Assembly: GCA_015233015.1 (NCBI GenBank)
Contig: JADFYO010000016.1
Coordinates: 1 to 63,455 of the forward strand
Source of the DNA: Nitrospirota bacterium
Lineage (GTDB): Bacteria; Nitrospirota; Thermodesulfovibrionia; Thermodesulfovibrionales; Magnetobacteriaceae
Direction: 5' to 3'
Length of the DNA: 63,455 nt
Shown: one piece after another, positions 44,837-53,242 of the stretch
Numbering within the stretch: position 1 is the stretch's first letter
Layout of the letters: every line of letters starts with the position of its first letter
Position numbers and translations under genes: made by a program
Notes under the pieces: model-generated
What the model was told of the DNA's origin: nothing
Database searches by the model: none
Seen by the model: the letters and a program-made list of their open reading frames with translations, nothing else

Positions 44837-45583
44837 ATGAATATAAACTTAAATACATTGGCCGCAACAGGGCTGACAAAACACTATGGGAAAAAACTCG
44901 TAGTTGACAACCTAAGCCTGTCAATAAACACGGGCGAGATTGTAGGGCTTCTCGGACCTAACGGCGCCGGAAAGACGACGTCTTTTTATATGGTTACCGG
45001 CATTGTCAGACATAACAGCGGTTCCATAACCCTTGACGGCGAGGACATAGGCGGCATCCCGATGTATTTAAGGGCAAGAAAGGGCATAGCGTACCTGCCG
45101 CAGGAAGCGTCCATATTCAGAAAGCTGACCGTGCGGGAGAACATCGCGGCAGTCCTGGAACTTGCCGGCGATGGGGCGCGGCAGTCCGGCAAGGAGATTA
45201 ACGAAACAGTTGACAGGGTGCTCGATGAGTTCAATATTGGGCATATTGCTTCGTCCGTAGGCTATACTCTGTCAGGCGGCGAGAGAAGGAGGACAGAGAT
45301 AGCGCGGGCAATAGCCATGAATCCGGTTTTTATTCTGTTTGATGAACCCTTTACCGGAATAGACCCGATAGCTATTATCGATCTGAAAAAAATGCTGAAC
45401 TACCTGAAGAACAAGGGCATCGGCATTCTTATAACCGACCACAATGTGCGCGATACGCTGTCAATAACCGACAGGGCATATATAATAAATCACGGACGGC
45501 TTCTGGATGAGGGTACGCCAGAGAAAATCATAGATAACTATGCCGTAAAAAAGGCCTATCTTGGAGAGGGTTTCACGTTATAA
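44837..45583 (+). CDS. lptB: LPS export ABC ATPase LptB
   Basis: A 248-residue ABC ATPase: Walker A GPNGAGKTTSFYM, Q-loop region with YLPQEASIF, signature LSGGERRRTEIARA, Walker B FILFDEPFTGIDPIA and a switch His (TDHNVRD). The LSGGERRR form is typical of LptB. It powers LPS extraction by LptFG. Its stop is immediately followed by the rpoN ATG. Confidence 0.96.
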   Translation: MNINLNTLAATGLTKHYGKKLVVDNLSLSINTGEIVGLLGPNGAGKTTSFYMVTGIVRHNSGSITLDGEDIGGIPMYLRARKGIAYLPQEASIFRKLTVRENIAAVLELAGDGARQSGKEINETVDRVLDEFNIGHIASSVGYTLSGGERRRTEIARAIAMNPVFILFDEPFTGIDPIAIIDLKKMLNYLKNKGIGILITDHNVRDTLSITDRAYIINHGRLLDEGTPEKIIDNYAVKKAYLGEGFTL

Positions 45584-47032
45584 ATGGCACTTGAGACACG
45601 ATTAGAAGTAAAGCTGTCACAAAAGCTTATCCTGACGCCCCAGCTTCAGCAGGCTATTAAACTCCTGCAAATGCCCCAGCTTGAGCTTTCGCAGGCCATA
45701 AACCAGGAACTGGTGGAAAATCCATTTCTGGAGGAACTCTCCGAAGATATACAGGATACATCCCCGGACGATTCTCACGATGCCGTTGAAAAGCCGGAAA
45801 ACACCGGCGATGTCGAAGGCGATGTCGAGATGTCAGACACGATAAGCACGTTTGCCGTGGACGATTATTTTGACGAAAGGGGAAGCGATGGGCGGGACCT
45901 GGGATATTTCAGCTCCGGCTATGTCGATAAACCCGGCTTTGAGACCTTCCTGACAACAACCACGGGGCTTACCGAGCATTTGAAATGGCAGCTTGACATG
46001 ACAAACGCCTCAGACGATGTTAAAGAGGCGGCAGAGATGATAATAGGAAACATAGACGAAAACGGTTACCTGCAGGCAACCACAGAGGAACTGGCCAAAA
46101 TCCTGGGGCTAACGGAGGAAATAGTGCAGAAGGCAATAGCCTTGGTGCAGAGATTTGACCCCATGGGCATATGCGCTCGTAATATTAAGGAGTGCCTGCT
46201 TATTCAGATAAAGATGCTGAAGCTCAGAGGAACTCTGGTCGAGAAAATCGTTCAAAACAATCTTGAAGACCTCGAAAAGAACAGACTTGCAGCCATTGCC
46301 AAACAGTATGACGCGGTACTGGAGGATGTCCACACAGCCCTTCACATAATCGAAGGTCTTGAACCCAAACCCGGCAGAAAATTCTCAAACGTGCAGGTCT
46401 CCTACGTGGTGCCAGACGTATATATCGATAAAATTGACGGTGAGTACCGCATACTCTTAAACGACGACAGCATCCCCCGCCTGCGGATAAGCAGTATGTA
46501 CAAAGAGCTGCTCACACAAAAAAACACCTTTGACAAGACAGACAAGCAATACCTTATTGACAAATATAAATCCGCAATGTGGCTATTGAGAAGTCTTGAC
46601 GAAAGAAATAAGACTATTTACAGAGTAACCGAGAGCATCATGAAATACCAGATGGACTTTTTTGAAAAGGGCGTTGAATTTCTAAGGCCGCTGAACCTCA
46701 GAATTATCTCGGAAGAAATCGGCATTCACGAAAGCAATATAAGCCGTGTGACGTCGAACAAGTTTATCTCCTGCGCCCACGGCATGTTCCCGCTTAAATA
46801 TTTCTTCAGCAGTTCCCTCTCAGGAGACGAAGGCAGCGTATCGTCAACCAGTGTAAAGGACCTGATTAAGACGATAGTCGGGGAAGAGGACAGTGCAAAC
46901 CCCTTGACCGATCAAAGAATAGTGGAGATATGCAAAAGTAAGAATATCAACATAGCAAGGAGGACACTTGCCAAATATCGGGAAGAGTTGAAAATCCCAC
47001 CTCATACGAAAAGGAAGAAGCAGCACATGTAG
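45584..47032 (+). CDS. rpoN: RNA polymerase sigma-54 factor RpoN
   Basis: A 482-residue sigma-54. The Gln/Leu-rich region I (LSQKLILTPQLQQAIKLLQMPQLELSQAI), an acidic region II, the core-binding region and the C-terminal RpoN box ARRTLAKYRE are all present. It recognises -24/-12 promoters and needs AAA+ activators such as the NifA-like protein at 50.1 kb. It is placed after lptB and before hpf, a common arrangement. Confidence 0.97.
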   Translation: MALETRLEVKLSQKLILTPQLQQAIKLLQMPQLELSQAINQELVENPFLEELSEDIQDTSPDDSHDAVEKPENTGDVEGDVEMSDTISTFAVDDYFDERGSDGRDLGYFSSGYVDKPGFETFLTTTTGLTEHLKWQLDMTNASDDVKEAAEMIIGNIDENGYLQATTEELAKILGLTEEIVQKAIALVQRFDPMGICARNIKECLLIQIKMLKLRGTLVEKIVQNNLEDLEKNRLAAIAKQYDAVLEDVHTALHIIEGLEPKPGRKFSNVQVSYVVPDVYIDKIDGEYRILLNDDSIPRLRISSMYKELLTQKNTFDKTDKQYLIDKYKSAMWLLRSLDERNKTIYRVTESIMKYQMDFFEKGVEFLRPLNLRIISEEIGIHESNISRVTSNKFISCAHGMFPLKYFFSSSLSGDEGSVSSTSVKDLIKTIVGEEDSANPLTDQRIVEICKSKNINIARRTLAKYREELKIPPHTKRKKQHM

Positions 47033-47085
47033 CCCATAAGGCGGCATGTGTGTGGAGTTTAATTTAATAATTCAGGAGGTTTTTT

Positions 47086-47607
47086 ATGAACATAACTGTA
47101 ACAGGCAGGAATTTTGACATAACTGCTCCAATAAGGTCATATGCGGAAGGGAAGATCCATAAATTCGACAAGTTTTTAAGCGCCGACTCTGACGCCCTGG
47201 TCACAATGTCCGTAGAGAAATACAGACACAAGGCAGAGGTTGTAATAAAATCAAACGGCATACAAATCCAGGCAGAGTCAATAACGGGCGAGATGTACTC
47301 ATCCATAGACGAGGTGGTAGAAAAGCTCGACAGGCAAATAAGAAGGTACAAAGAGAAAATAACATCTAAGCGCAAGGGCGGCGGAAAGGGCGTACATGTC
47401 GAAGACGCCGCGTCCACCTCTGAGCGCATAAGTATTATTAAGAGAAAGAAGTTCGATATGAAACCCATGGATGCCGAAGAGGCCGCCATGCACATGGACC
47501 TGCTCGACAAGGACTTCTATGTGTTCACGAACGAACAAAGCGGCGAAATCAATGTAATATATAAGATAGCCGACGGAGATTTAGGTCTCATAGAGCCGGT
47601 AAAATGA
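47086..47607 (+). CDS. hpf: Ribosome hibernation-promoting factor (long form)
   Basis: A 173-residue protein. The N-terminal ribosome-binding domain (MNITVTGRNFDITAPIRSY, KHKAEVVIK-like strand, QAESITGEMYSSIDEVVEKLDRQIRR) is followed by a linker and a C-terminal dimerisation domain (MKPMDAEEAAMHMDLLDKDFYVF, INVIYKIADGDLGLIEP). This is the long form, which dimerises 70S ribosomes. GGAGG is six bases upstream. It overlaps rapZ by four bases. Confidence 0.95.
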   Translation: MNITVTGRNFDITAPIRSYAEGKIHKFDKFLSADSDALVTMSVEKYRHKAEVVIKSNGIQIQAESITGEMYSSIDEVVEKLDRQIRRYKEKITSKRKGGGKGVHVEDAASTSERISIIKRKKFDMKPMDAEEAAMHMDLLDKDFYVFTNEQSGEINVIYKIADGDLGLIEPVK

Positions 47608-48449
47608 AATCATCCCTTGTCATTGTAACGGGGCTTTCCGGGGCCGGCAAGACAGTTACCCTTAGGGCACTGGAGGATGCGGATTATTTCTGCGTCGATA
47701 ATCTGCCCTCCTCGCTTATCTATGAGTTTATAAAACTCACCGCCCTTAGTTCAGAGAAAATCGCCGTAGGAATTGACATCAGGGAAAAGAGTTTCTTAAA
47801 AGATATAGATAAAGTAATAAAGAAACTCAGGGATGCTTACAGCCTCAATTTAGTGTATCTCGAGGCCGAAACAGACATCATTATCAGGCGGTATAAAGAG
47901 ACCAGAAGGCCGCATCCACTGTCTAAGGCGGCTAAGGGGAATATAGAAAAGGCTATCTCTATGGAGCAAAAGATGCTTACGTTCCTTAGAGACGAGGCCG
48001 ATTCGATTATAGACACGTCAGCCTTTACTCCGCACGGCCTGAGGCAGTACATTACAGCCTCGCTTGGAGGCCTGAGCGCCGACTACTTAAAGTTCACCAT
48101 TATATCGTTTGGTTTTAAGTTCGGCATCCCACAGCACCTTGACATGCTCCTCGATGTGAGATTTCTCCCAAACCCCCACTTCATAGACGAGTTGCGTCCT
48201 TTTACAGGGTTAGACGAACCGGTTAAGAAATATATATTCGGCAGCGCCGTAACGGCGGAGTATATCGCGAAGATTGAAGACCTCATGGACTTTTTGATCC
48301 CTATGTATAAGAAGGAGGGCAAATCCTCATTCACTTTGGGAGTAGGATGTACCGGAGGGAGGCACCGCTCACCGGCAATCGTTGAAAGGGCTGCCGAGTT
48401 CTCAAAGAAATATGATATATCTATTGAAGTAATTCACAGAGATATGTGA
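47604..48449 (+). CDS. rapZ: RNase adapter protein RapZ (YvcJ family)
   Basis: A 281-residue P-loop protein: GLSGAGKTVTLRALEDADYF (Walker A), CVDNLPSSL, an Arg-rich TRRPHPL region and the C-terminal GCTGGRHRSPAIVE. In enterobacteria it guides RNase E to the GlmZ RNA to control amino-sugar synthesis; the target here is unknown. It overlaps hpf and the next gene by four bases each. Confidence 0.95.
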   Translation: MKSSLVIVTGLSGAGKTVTLRALEDADYFCVDNLPSSLIYEFIKLTALSSEKIAVGIDIREKSFLKDIDKVIKKLRDAYSLNLVYLEAETDIIIRRYKETRRPHPLSKAAKGNIEKAISMEQKMLTFLRDEADSIIDTSAFTPHGLRQYITASLGGLSADYLKFTIISFGFKFGIPQHLDMLLDVRFLPNPHFIDELRPFTGLDEPVKKYIFGSAVTAEYIAKIEDLMDFLIPMYKKEGKSSFTLGVGCTGGRHRSPAIVERAAEFSKKYDISIEVIHRDM

Positions 48450-48928
48450 CTGAGACGCCGTCTATGGAAAAGACATCGTGCGAATATATAAACGACTTCC
48501 TGTATTTTATAGTGAAACCCGGTGATGGCGAGGCGTTGACGTATTGTTCGGGCGTCAATATATCGCGTTTTACTCCATTGACATCGGGGAAACACCGGCT
48601 TGGACAGAATATCGTGATGAAAGGGCTTCAGTCGTTGAACTTAGAGCTTCGTTCGTATATCCTGTCACTTGGGGCTGAGCCGAAGACAATAAGAGGAGGC
48701 AGATGCGACGGCGTCAATATTCGCTCTTATGATGACCTTTGGAACTCGGAGGCCTTATCGATAGAACACGTACCGGAGGATTTCAGAGCGGCAGAGGTTG
48801 TCAGGTTTGCGGTGAAGAATTTTCTGAGGATAGTCCTGCCGCAGTGTGTGCCGCCGAGTGAAATACCCGAAGAGCCGCTCGACCCCATAGGGCTTCAGGC
48901 ATGGCTTTACTCGCGCTGCAAGACATGA
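48446..48928 (+). CDS. Hypothetical protein downstream of rapZ
   Basis: A 160-residue protein I do not recognise. The start is GTG 48446, overlapping the rapZ stop by four bases; an ATG at 48464 is the alternative. It has no membrane segment or signal peptide. Visible features are a GGRCDGVNIRSYDDLW segment in the middle and a Pro-rich stretch (PQCVPPSEIPEEPLDP) near the end. In many genomes a PTS EIIA gene stands here; this is not one. Tight coupling to rapZ suggests a real, translated gene. Confidence 0.65.
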   Translation: MTETPSMEKTSCEYINDFLYFIVKPGDGEALTYCSGVNISRFTPLTSGKHRLGQNIVMKGLQSLNLELRSYILSLGAEPKTIRGGRCDGVNIRSYDDLWNSEALSIEHVPEDFRAAEVVRFAVKNFLRIVLPQCVPPSEIPEEPLDPIGLQAWLYSRCKT

Positions 48929-48946
48929 GTACTGTAATAGCTGCGA

Positions 48947-49129
48947 CTATTTCACTATTCCTATCAGCTTTGACAGCAAGTCTATTGCCTTCGGATTAGT
49001 AAGCAAAACCAAAAAAGCAAGAATTATGAAGTAAAGCCTGATTTTTGCGTCTAATTTGGTTTCAAGCAACAGTAAATCGGCCTTAGTGGCAAGTTCTTTC
49101 GTAGATTCACCGTCAACATTGTTCACCAT
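48947..49129 (-). CDS. Small tail-anchored coiled-coil protein (DUF1640-like, truncated)
   Basis: About 60 residues from the ATG at 49129 (a GTG at 49147 is possible). ELATKADLLLLETKLDAKI is a short coiled coil, followed by a membrane helix (LYFIILAFLVLLTNPKAIDLL). It matches the C-terminus of the 52575-53201 protein almost residue by residue (ELATKEDL, LTNPKALDL), so it is a shortened paralogue. It lies 20 bases after the SocA/Panacea-like gene. Confidence 0.6.
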   Translation of the reverse strand: MVNNVDGESTKELATKADLLLLETKLDAKIRLYFIILAFLVLLTNPKAIDLLSKLIGIVK

Positions 49130-49167
49130 ATTTAAATTTAAAATCACGATAAAAAAGAACCGTGCCT

Positions 49168-49764
49168 CTATCCACTAAATACCTTTTTCATTTCTTCTCT
49201 ATCGGCAATACGCTCCAATGCCTCTTCTTTGGATATAGACTCACTTGAACCGTCAAGGGCAAGCATATAATCAATTTTTGCCCATAATCCTTCGTTTTGT
49301 ATGGTTGTATCCCACGGATGGTTAGGCAGGTGAGCTTCGTCTACCATATCCCTAACTTTTACTTCATGAAACAATAACGCTACTTTTTCGAGAATTCGTA
49401 ATTCCCTTTTTGTGAAATACTGATTGTCAAATTCTTTTATAGCTTGTATTACCTTAAAATTATTTGCAGTCCTTATAGAAATGTTTTCCTTCATATCAGG
49501 GTTTAGCGCGTCATTACTGAGTTCCCTGTGAAGTGATGAAGGAACCGGCCCAAACTTCCCTGCAAGGTAATCATCCATGTCTGTTACCGACATGCCGGTC
49601 TCTTTAAAATGTAAAAAATCAAGGTAATACATTAACCAACAAAGTTTTGCAATACCGCAGAACTTTGTCTTAGTCACAAAATAAATTATGGCATTAATCA
49701 TCTTCTCTCTATGGTGTTCTATTAACATATTCCTAGTATGTGATACCCCCATCATTATTGTCAA
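49168..49764 (-). CDS. SocA/Panacea-like (DUF4065) protein, possible antitoxin
   Basis: Up to 198 residues; the exact start is open (TTG 49764, or ATGs at 49728 and 49701). The core matches the DUF4065 pattern: INAIIYFVTKT, GIAKLCWLMYYLDFLHFKETG and YLAGKFGPVPSSLHREL. Members are antitoxins or proteolytic adaptors (SocA, Panacea-containing antitoxins), or sit in defence loci. The usual toxin partner is not obvious; candidates are the small membrane protein 20 bases downstream or the nuclease-like gene 22 bases upstream. The pairing is inference. Confidence 0.7.
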   Translation of the reverse strand: MTIMMGVSHTRNMLIEHHREKMINAIIYFVTKTKFCGIAKLCWLMYYLDFLHFKETGMSVTDMDDYLAGKFGPVPSSLHRELSNDALNPDMKENISIRTANNFKVIQAIKEFDNQYFTKRELRILEKVALLFHEVKVRDMVDEAHLPNHPWDTTIQNEGLWAKIDYMLALDGSSESISKEEALERIADREEMKKVFSG

Positions 49765-49786
49765 TGATTATCAACCGCCTCAACAC

Positions 49787-50149
49787 CTACGGCATATTAA
49801 TCCTCAGGTCATAGCTTCCTACGGCCACATCGGCGGCTAATCCCATGTCCCAGAGCAGGCCTGTCACCTTTGACCTCGCCTTTTCGGGTATCATAAGGAT
49901 GAGTTTTACTCCTTTTTGTGACAAGGACTTCCAGTGTTTTGCCTTTTCGGCGTTTATCGTCTCCTCTGTCTCCACTTCTACGACGGCCATTGCCATGCCG
50001 TAATTCTTCAATATTAAATCCGGATAAAATCCTTCGAACTCATGTTTCTCTTCTCCGTCAAGATTACAGGTAATCTCTGTATATTGTCTGGACAGCCTGT
50101 TTTGTAAGTGTGTTACGAGCCAGTTATGAAATACCTTTTCCGATTCCAT
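49787..50149 (-). CDS. Small PD-(D/E)XK-nuclease-like protein
   Basis: A 120-residue protein. [14 protein letters not shown] followed by [13 protein letters not shown] gives an Asp and a Glu-x-Glu in strand-like context, the spacing of restriction-endonuclease-like folds, with a conserved-looking KHW and a final LILMIPEKA strand. No Lys of a full catalytic triad is obvious, so it may be inactive. It overlaps the NifA-like gene by 26 bases and precedes the SocA-like gene by 22 bases, so all three are co-transcribed. Confidence 0.55.
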   Translation of the reverse strand: MESEKVFHNWLVTHLQNRLSRQYTEITCNLDGEEKHEFEGFYPDLILKNYGMAMAVVEVETEETINAEKAKHWKSLSQKGVKLILMIPEKARSKVTGLLWDMGLAADVAVGSYDLRINMP

Positions 50150-51632
50150 ATTTCTTCACCTTATATCCGATTTGTCTGGGCGTGATGCCCAGTAGTTTCG
50201 CTGCCTTGGCGTGAACCCACTCTGTGGTTTTGAGGGCTTCTATTATTCCATCCTTTTCCGCCTGGTCCAGCGGCATAATCCTATGCTCATAGACTTTGCC
50301 GGTCAGGGTTCTTATATTTAACGGCAAGTTCTGTGGTTGTACTGTCTTTCCAGGGGACATGATGACAATGCGTTCTATTGTATTTTCGAGTTCCCTGATG
50401 TTGCCAGGCCATGAGTACTCAGCCATCGCCCTTACCGCCTCCGGCGATATTTCCACATCCTCTGAATTTTCCTTGTTGAATTTATCAAGGAAGAAATCAA
50501 TCAACTCGCCAATGTCTTCAGTTCTTTGCCTTAACGGCGGCAGGAACATCGGCACTACGTTGAGCCTGTAGTACAGGTCTTCTCTGAAGTTACCCTCGCC
50601 AACCATCTGGACAAGGTCTTTGGCCGTAGCGGCAATTACCCTTACATCGACTTTAATTGTCTTTTCCGAGCCTACTCTTTCAAACTCCCTCTCCTGTATA
50701 ACACGGAGAATTTTGGGCTGAAGCCCCAGAGACAAGTCCCCTATTTCATCGAGGAAGATAGTGCCTTTATGGGCAAGTTCAAATCTGCCCCTTCTTACAG
50801 ACGCAGCCCCCGTGAATGCTCCCTTTTCATGACCAAACAACTCCGTCTCCAAAAGTCCCTCGGGTATCGATGCGCAGTTCAGTTTAATAAACGGCTGCTT
50901 TGCCCGCGGGCTCATATAGTGGACGGCCTTTGCTATAAGCTCTTTCCCTGTGCCGCTTTCCCCTGTTATCAGCACTGTCGCCTTTGAGCCGGCAACCTTG
51001 TGGACGGCCTCAAATACCTCCTGCATTATCGGGGATTTGCCAATTACGTTTTCTATCCGGTATCTGCCTTTGAGTTCGATTTTCAGCGTATCCCGCTCGG
51101 CTATCAACTCCTGCACTTCATTTTCCACCTGCCGGCTGAGTTTAATGTGCTGGGCTAAAAGCGAGGCTATTATCTTCAATAGTCTGAGGTCTGCGTCGAA
51201 AGACGCACCCTCGTCGGCAAACAGCCTGTCAACGCTCAATACCCCAAGTACGTTACTCTTAAACACAATAGGCACGCATAAAAAGGCAATGTTATTCTTT
51301 TTTATATTCTTTCTTGAGCCTGTCCTGTTTAGAAACACCGGTTCGTCGCCAACATTTGGCACCACTATGGGATAGCCCGACTTTGCCACCTGGCCGATTA
51401 TTCCTTCGCCCAGTTTATATCTGCCCAGCTGGAGTTCTTCTATTGTCAACCCGTGTGCGGCCTTTATGATGACCTCGCCTCCTTCGACAAGCGCAACTGT
51501 GCCGCGCTGCATATCGAGGAAATCAGAAAGCACCCGCATCGCCCCCTTGAGCGTCTTATTCAGATCTAAAGAAGCCCCCAGCAGCTTGCTTATCTCATAA
51601 AGCGTCATCAGTTGCTGTGAATGCTTGTTCAT
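50124..51632 (-). CDS. nifA: NifA-like sigma-54-dependent activator
   Basis: A 502-residue activator. An N-terminal GAF domain (about residues 20-165) precedes an AAA+ domain with Walker [14 protein letters not shown], the sigma-54 contact loop GAFTGA and Walker [12 protein letters not shown]. The C-terminal Fis-type helix-turn-helix has [26 protein letters not shown], which closely matches NifA. It would activate nitrogen-fixation promoters with RpoN. No nif structural genes are in view, but glnB and glnA lie 4.5 kb away. It overlaps radC by one base. Confidence 0.85.
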   Translation of the reverse strand: MNKHSQQLMTLYEISKLLGASLDLNKTLKGAMRVLSDFLDMQRGTVALVEGGEVIIKAAHGLTIEELQLGRYKLGEGIIGQVAKSGYPIVVPNVGDEPVFLNRTGSRKNIKKNNIAFLCVPIVFKSNVLGVLSVDRLFADEGASFDADLRLLKIIASLLAQHIKLSRQVENEVQELIAERDTLKIELKGRYRIENVIGKSPIMQEVFEAVHKVAGSKATVLITGESGTGKELIAKAVHYMSPRAKQPFIKLNCASIPEGLLETELFGHEKGAFTGAASVRRGRFELAHKGTIFLDEIGDLSLGLQPKILRVIQEREFERVGSEKTIKVDVRVIAATAKDLVQMVGEGNFREDLYYRLNVVPMFLPPLRQRTEDIGELIDFFLDKFNKENSEDVEISPEAVRAMAEYSWPGNIRELENTIERIVIMSPGKTVQPQNLPLNIRTLTGKVYEHRIMPLDQAEKDGIIEALKTTEWVHAKAAKLLGITPRQIGYKVKKYGIGKGIS

Positions 51633-52336
51633 TAGAGCAGCCCCCTGTCGTAAAAACTAAAAAATGAGTGTCTTGTGACAATTAAATGGTCGTGAATGGT
51701 CATCCCAAGCCGTGCGGCAGTCTCCCTCAGGCTGTTCGTGAGTTTGATGTCATCGTCTGACGGCGATGGAGACCCGGTCGGATGGTTGTGGACAAGGATT
51801 AGAGCGCTTGACTTATGCTTAAGCGCGTTTTCAAATATCTTTCTCGGATGCACGACGCAGCGGTTGACTATTCCTTCGGTTATTATCTCCTCCGCAACCA
51901 CTTCGTTAATCGTATTCAGATAAAGAACGAGAAAATGCTCATCGGCTTTTGAGCCGATGGAAGTCCTCAGGTAGTCAATTATGTCGTCTGGACTATTTAC
52001 CGCCTTCTTCCTGATTTGCTTCTGTCTTAAGTATATGGTACCGAGGTCTTTGACAAGTTTAATCAGCGTGGCAGTTTGAAGGCCTATGCCTTCGACCTCC
52101 ATGAGGGCGTCTTTGTCAGCGTCGAGGACGTTTTGAATGCTGCCAAATCTTCGCAGCAGCATCTTGGCCTCTGGCTTGACGTCTTTGCGCATATGGACAA
52201 AGGTCAGAAGAAGCTCAAGCACCTCGTATTCGGCCAGGGAGCTTTCCCCTGCGTCCAGATACCGCTGCCGCAGTCTTGTGCGATGCCCCGCGTAATTAGG
52301 CTTGCCAGACTTACCATTATCAGGTTTAGTGTTCAT
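51632..52336 (-). CDS. radC: RadC-family JAB-domain protein
   Basis: A 234-residue protein. An N-terminal helix-hairpin-helix-like region ([18 protein letters not shown]) is followed by an MPN/JAB domain with [11 protein letters not shown] and the metal motif [14 protein letters not shown]. The DNA-repair role once assigned is doubtful; the domain is a predicted metalloprotease or nuclease. It is the first gene of the nifA-containing minus-strand unit. Confidence 0.93.
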   Translation of the reverse strand: MNTKPDNGKSGKPNYAGHRTRLRQRYLDAGESSLAEYEVLELLLTFVHMRKDVKPEAKMLLRRFGSIQNVLDADKDALMEVEGIGLQTATLIKLVKDLGTIYLRQKQIRKKAVNSPDDIIDYLRTSIGSKADEHFLVLYLNTINEVVAEEIITEGIVNRCVVHPRKIFENALKHKSSALILVHNHPTGSPSPSDDDIKLTNSLRETAARLGMTIHDHLIVTRHSFFSFYDRGLL

Positions 52337-52574
52337 TCAGGCCAGTTTGGGTCTCCATAGCACCCCACGTAAAAATAACATATTTCCATATATCTTATCA
52401 ATAAAATCGTTTGCACGGGAGATGTCAGACATGAGTGAATTACTTACTGCATTTTGGTATTGTACAATAGTCCATTGACATCACAACTTAAAAAAAATCC
52501 CCTAAGTGCCCCACGAAAAAACAGAATATGAAAAGGCAGCCTGTCAACTTATTTGCAACGGAGGGACTGGACTG

Positions 52575-53201
52575 CTACTTTACCAGGCCAAAGATTCTGG
52601 CTATGAGGTCGAGGGCCTTAGGGTTGGTCAGGAGGATGACGAAAAGCAGGATGAGAAAATATATCTTCATTTTCCAGTCTATAGCAGTTAATTTCTCGCT
52701 TAACCGGCCTTCAACAGCGGTAATTCTCTCGTTAACAGCGGCAATCTTCTCACTAAGTCTGCCTTCAAGGGAGGTAATTCTCTCATTAAGCCCGCCTTCA
52801 AGGGAGGTAATTCTCTCATTAAGTCTGCCTTCAAGGGAGGTAATTCTCTCATTAAGTCTGCCTTCAAGGGAGGTAATTCTCTCATTAAGCCCGCTTTCAA
52901 CTGAGGCAATCTTCGCACTAAGCCCGCTTTCAACTGAGGCAATCTTCGCACTAAGCCCGCTTTCAACTGAGGCAATCTTCGCACTAAGCCTGCCTTCCAG
53001 CCTTGCTAAATCCTCTTTAGTAGCCAGCTCATTCGTTAACTCCTCTTTAATCTCAGCCTTTTTTTGAACAATAAGAGCCTCTGCCCTTATCTCGATAGCG
53101 TCAATAGAAGCCGTTAATACCTTCCCGAACTCACGAGCCTCTTCTTTGCCAATCTTCCTTTCAAGCAGGTCGTACATCTCTACCGGTAATGTCGTAGCCA
53201 T
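52575..53201 (-). CDS. Tail-anchored coiled-coil protein with hendecad repeats (DUF1640-like)
   Basis: About 208 residues from the ATG at 53201 (MATTLPVEMYDLL); the TTG at 53237 is a poorer start. An N-terminal helical region (KIGKEEAREFGKVL) precedes a long coiled coil made of 11-residue units: SAKIASVESGL about three times, then NERITSLEGRL about four times. A C-terminal membrane helix (KMKIYFLILLFVILLTNPKAL) closes it. This layout fits the DUF1640/CCDC90-like group. The repeat count is set by 33-bp DNA repeats and may vary between strains. Paralogues are at 48947 and 59752. Confidence 0.75.
   Translation of the reverse strand: MATTLPVEMYDLLERKIGKEEAREFGKVLTASIDAIEIRAEALIVQKKAEIKEELTNELATKEDLARLEGRLSAKIASVESGLSAKIASVESGLSAKIASVESGLNERITSLEGRLNERITSLEGRLNERITSLEGGLNERITSLEGRLSEKIAAVNERITAVEGRLSEKLTAIDWKMKIYFLILLFVILLTNPKALDLIARIFGLVK
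52762..52992. repeat. Seven 33-bp tandem repeats in two blocks
   Basis: Four near-identical 33-base units start at 52762, 52795, 52828 and 52861, and three units of a second type at 52894, 52927 and 52960. All are in frame inside the coiled-coil gene and each encodes 11 residues. Units within a block are nearly identical at DNA level, a sign of recent slippage or unequal recombination. Confidence 0.95.
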
Positions 53202-53242
53202 AGTTTGATTATAGCTCAACGGCGAGGGAGAAATCAATTCCC

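Noticed and set aside
52762-52992. Regularly spaced repeats that could suggest a CRISPR array
   Set aside because: The 33-base units are contiguous without spacers, stay in frame and encode coiled-coil hendecads.
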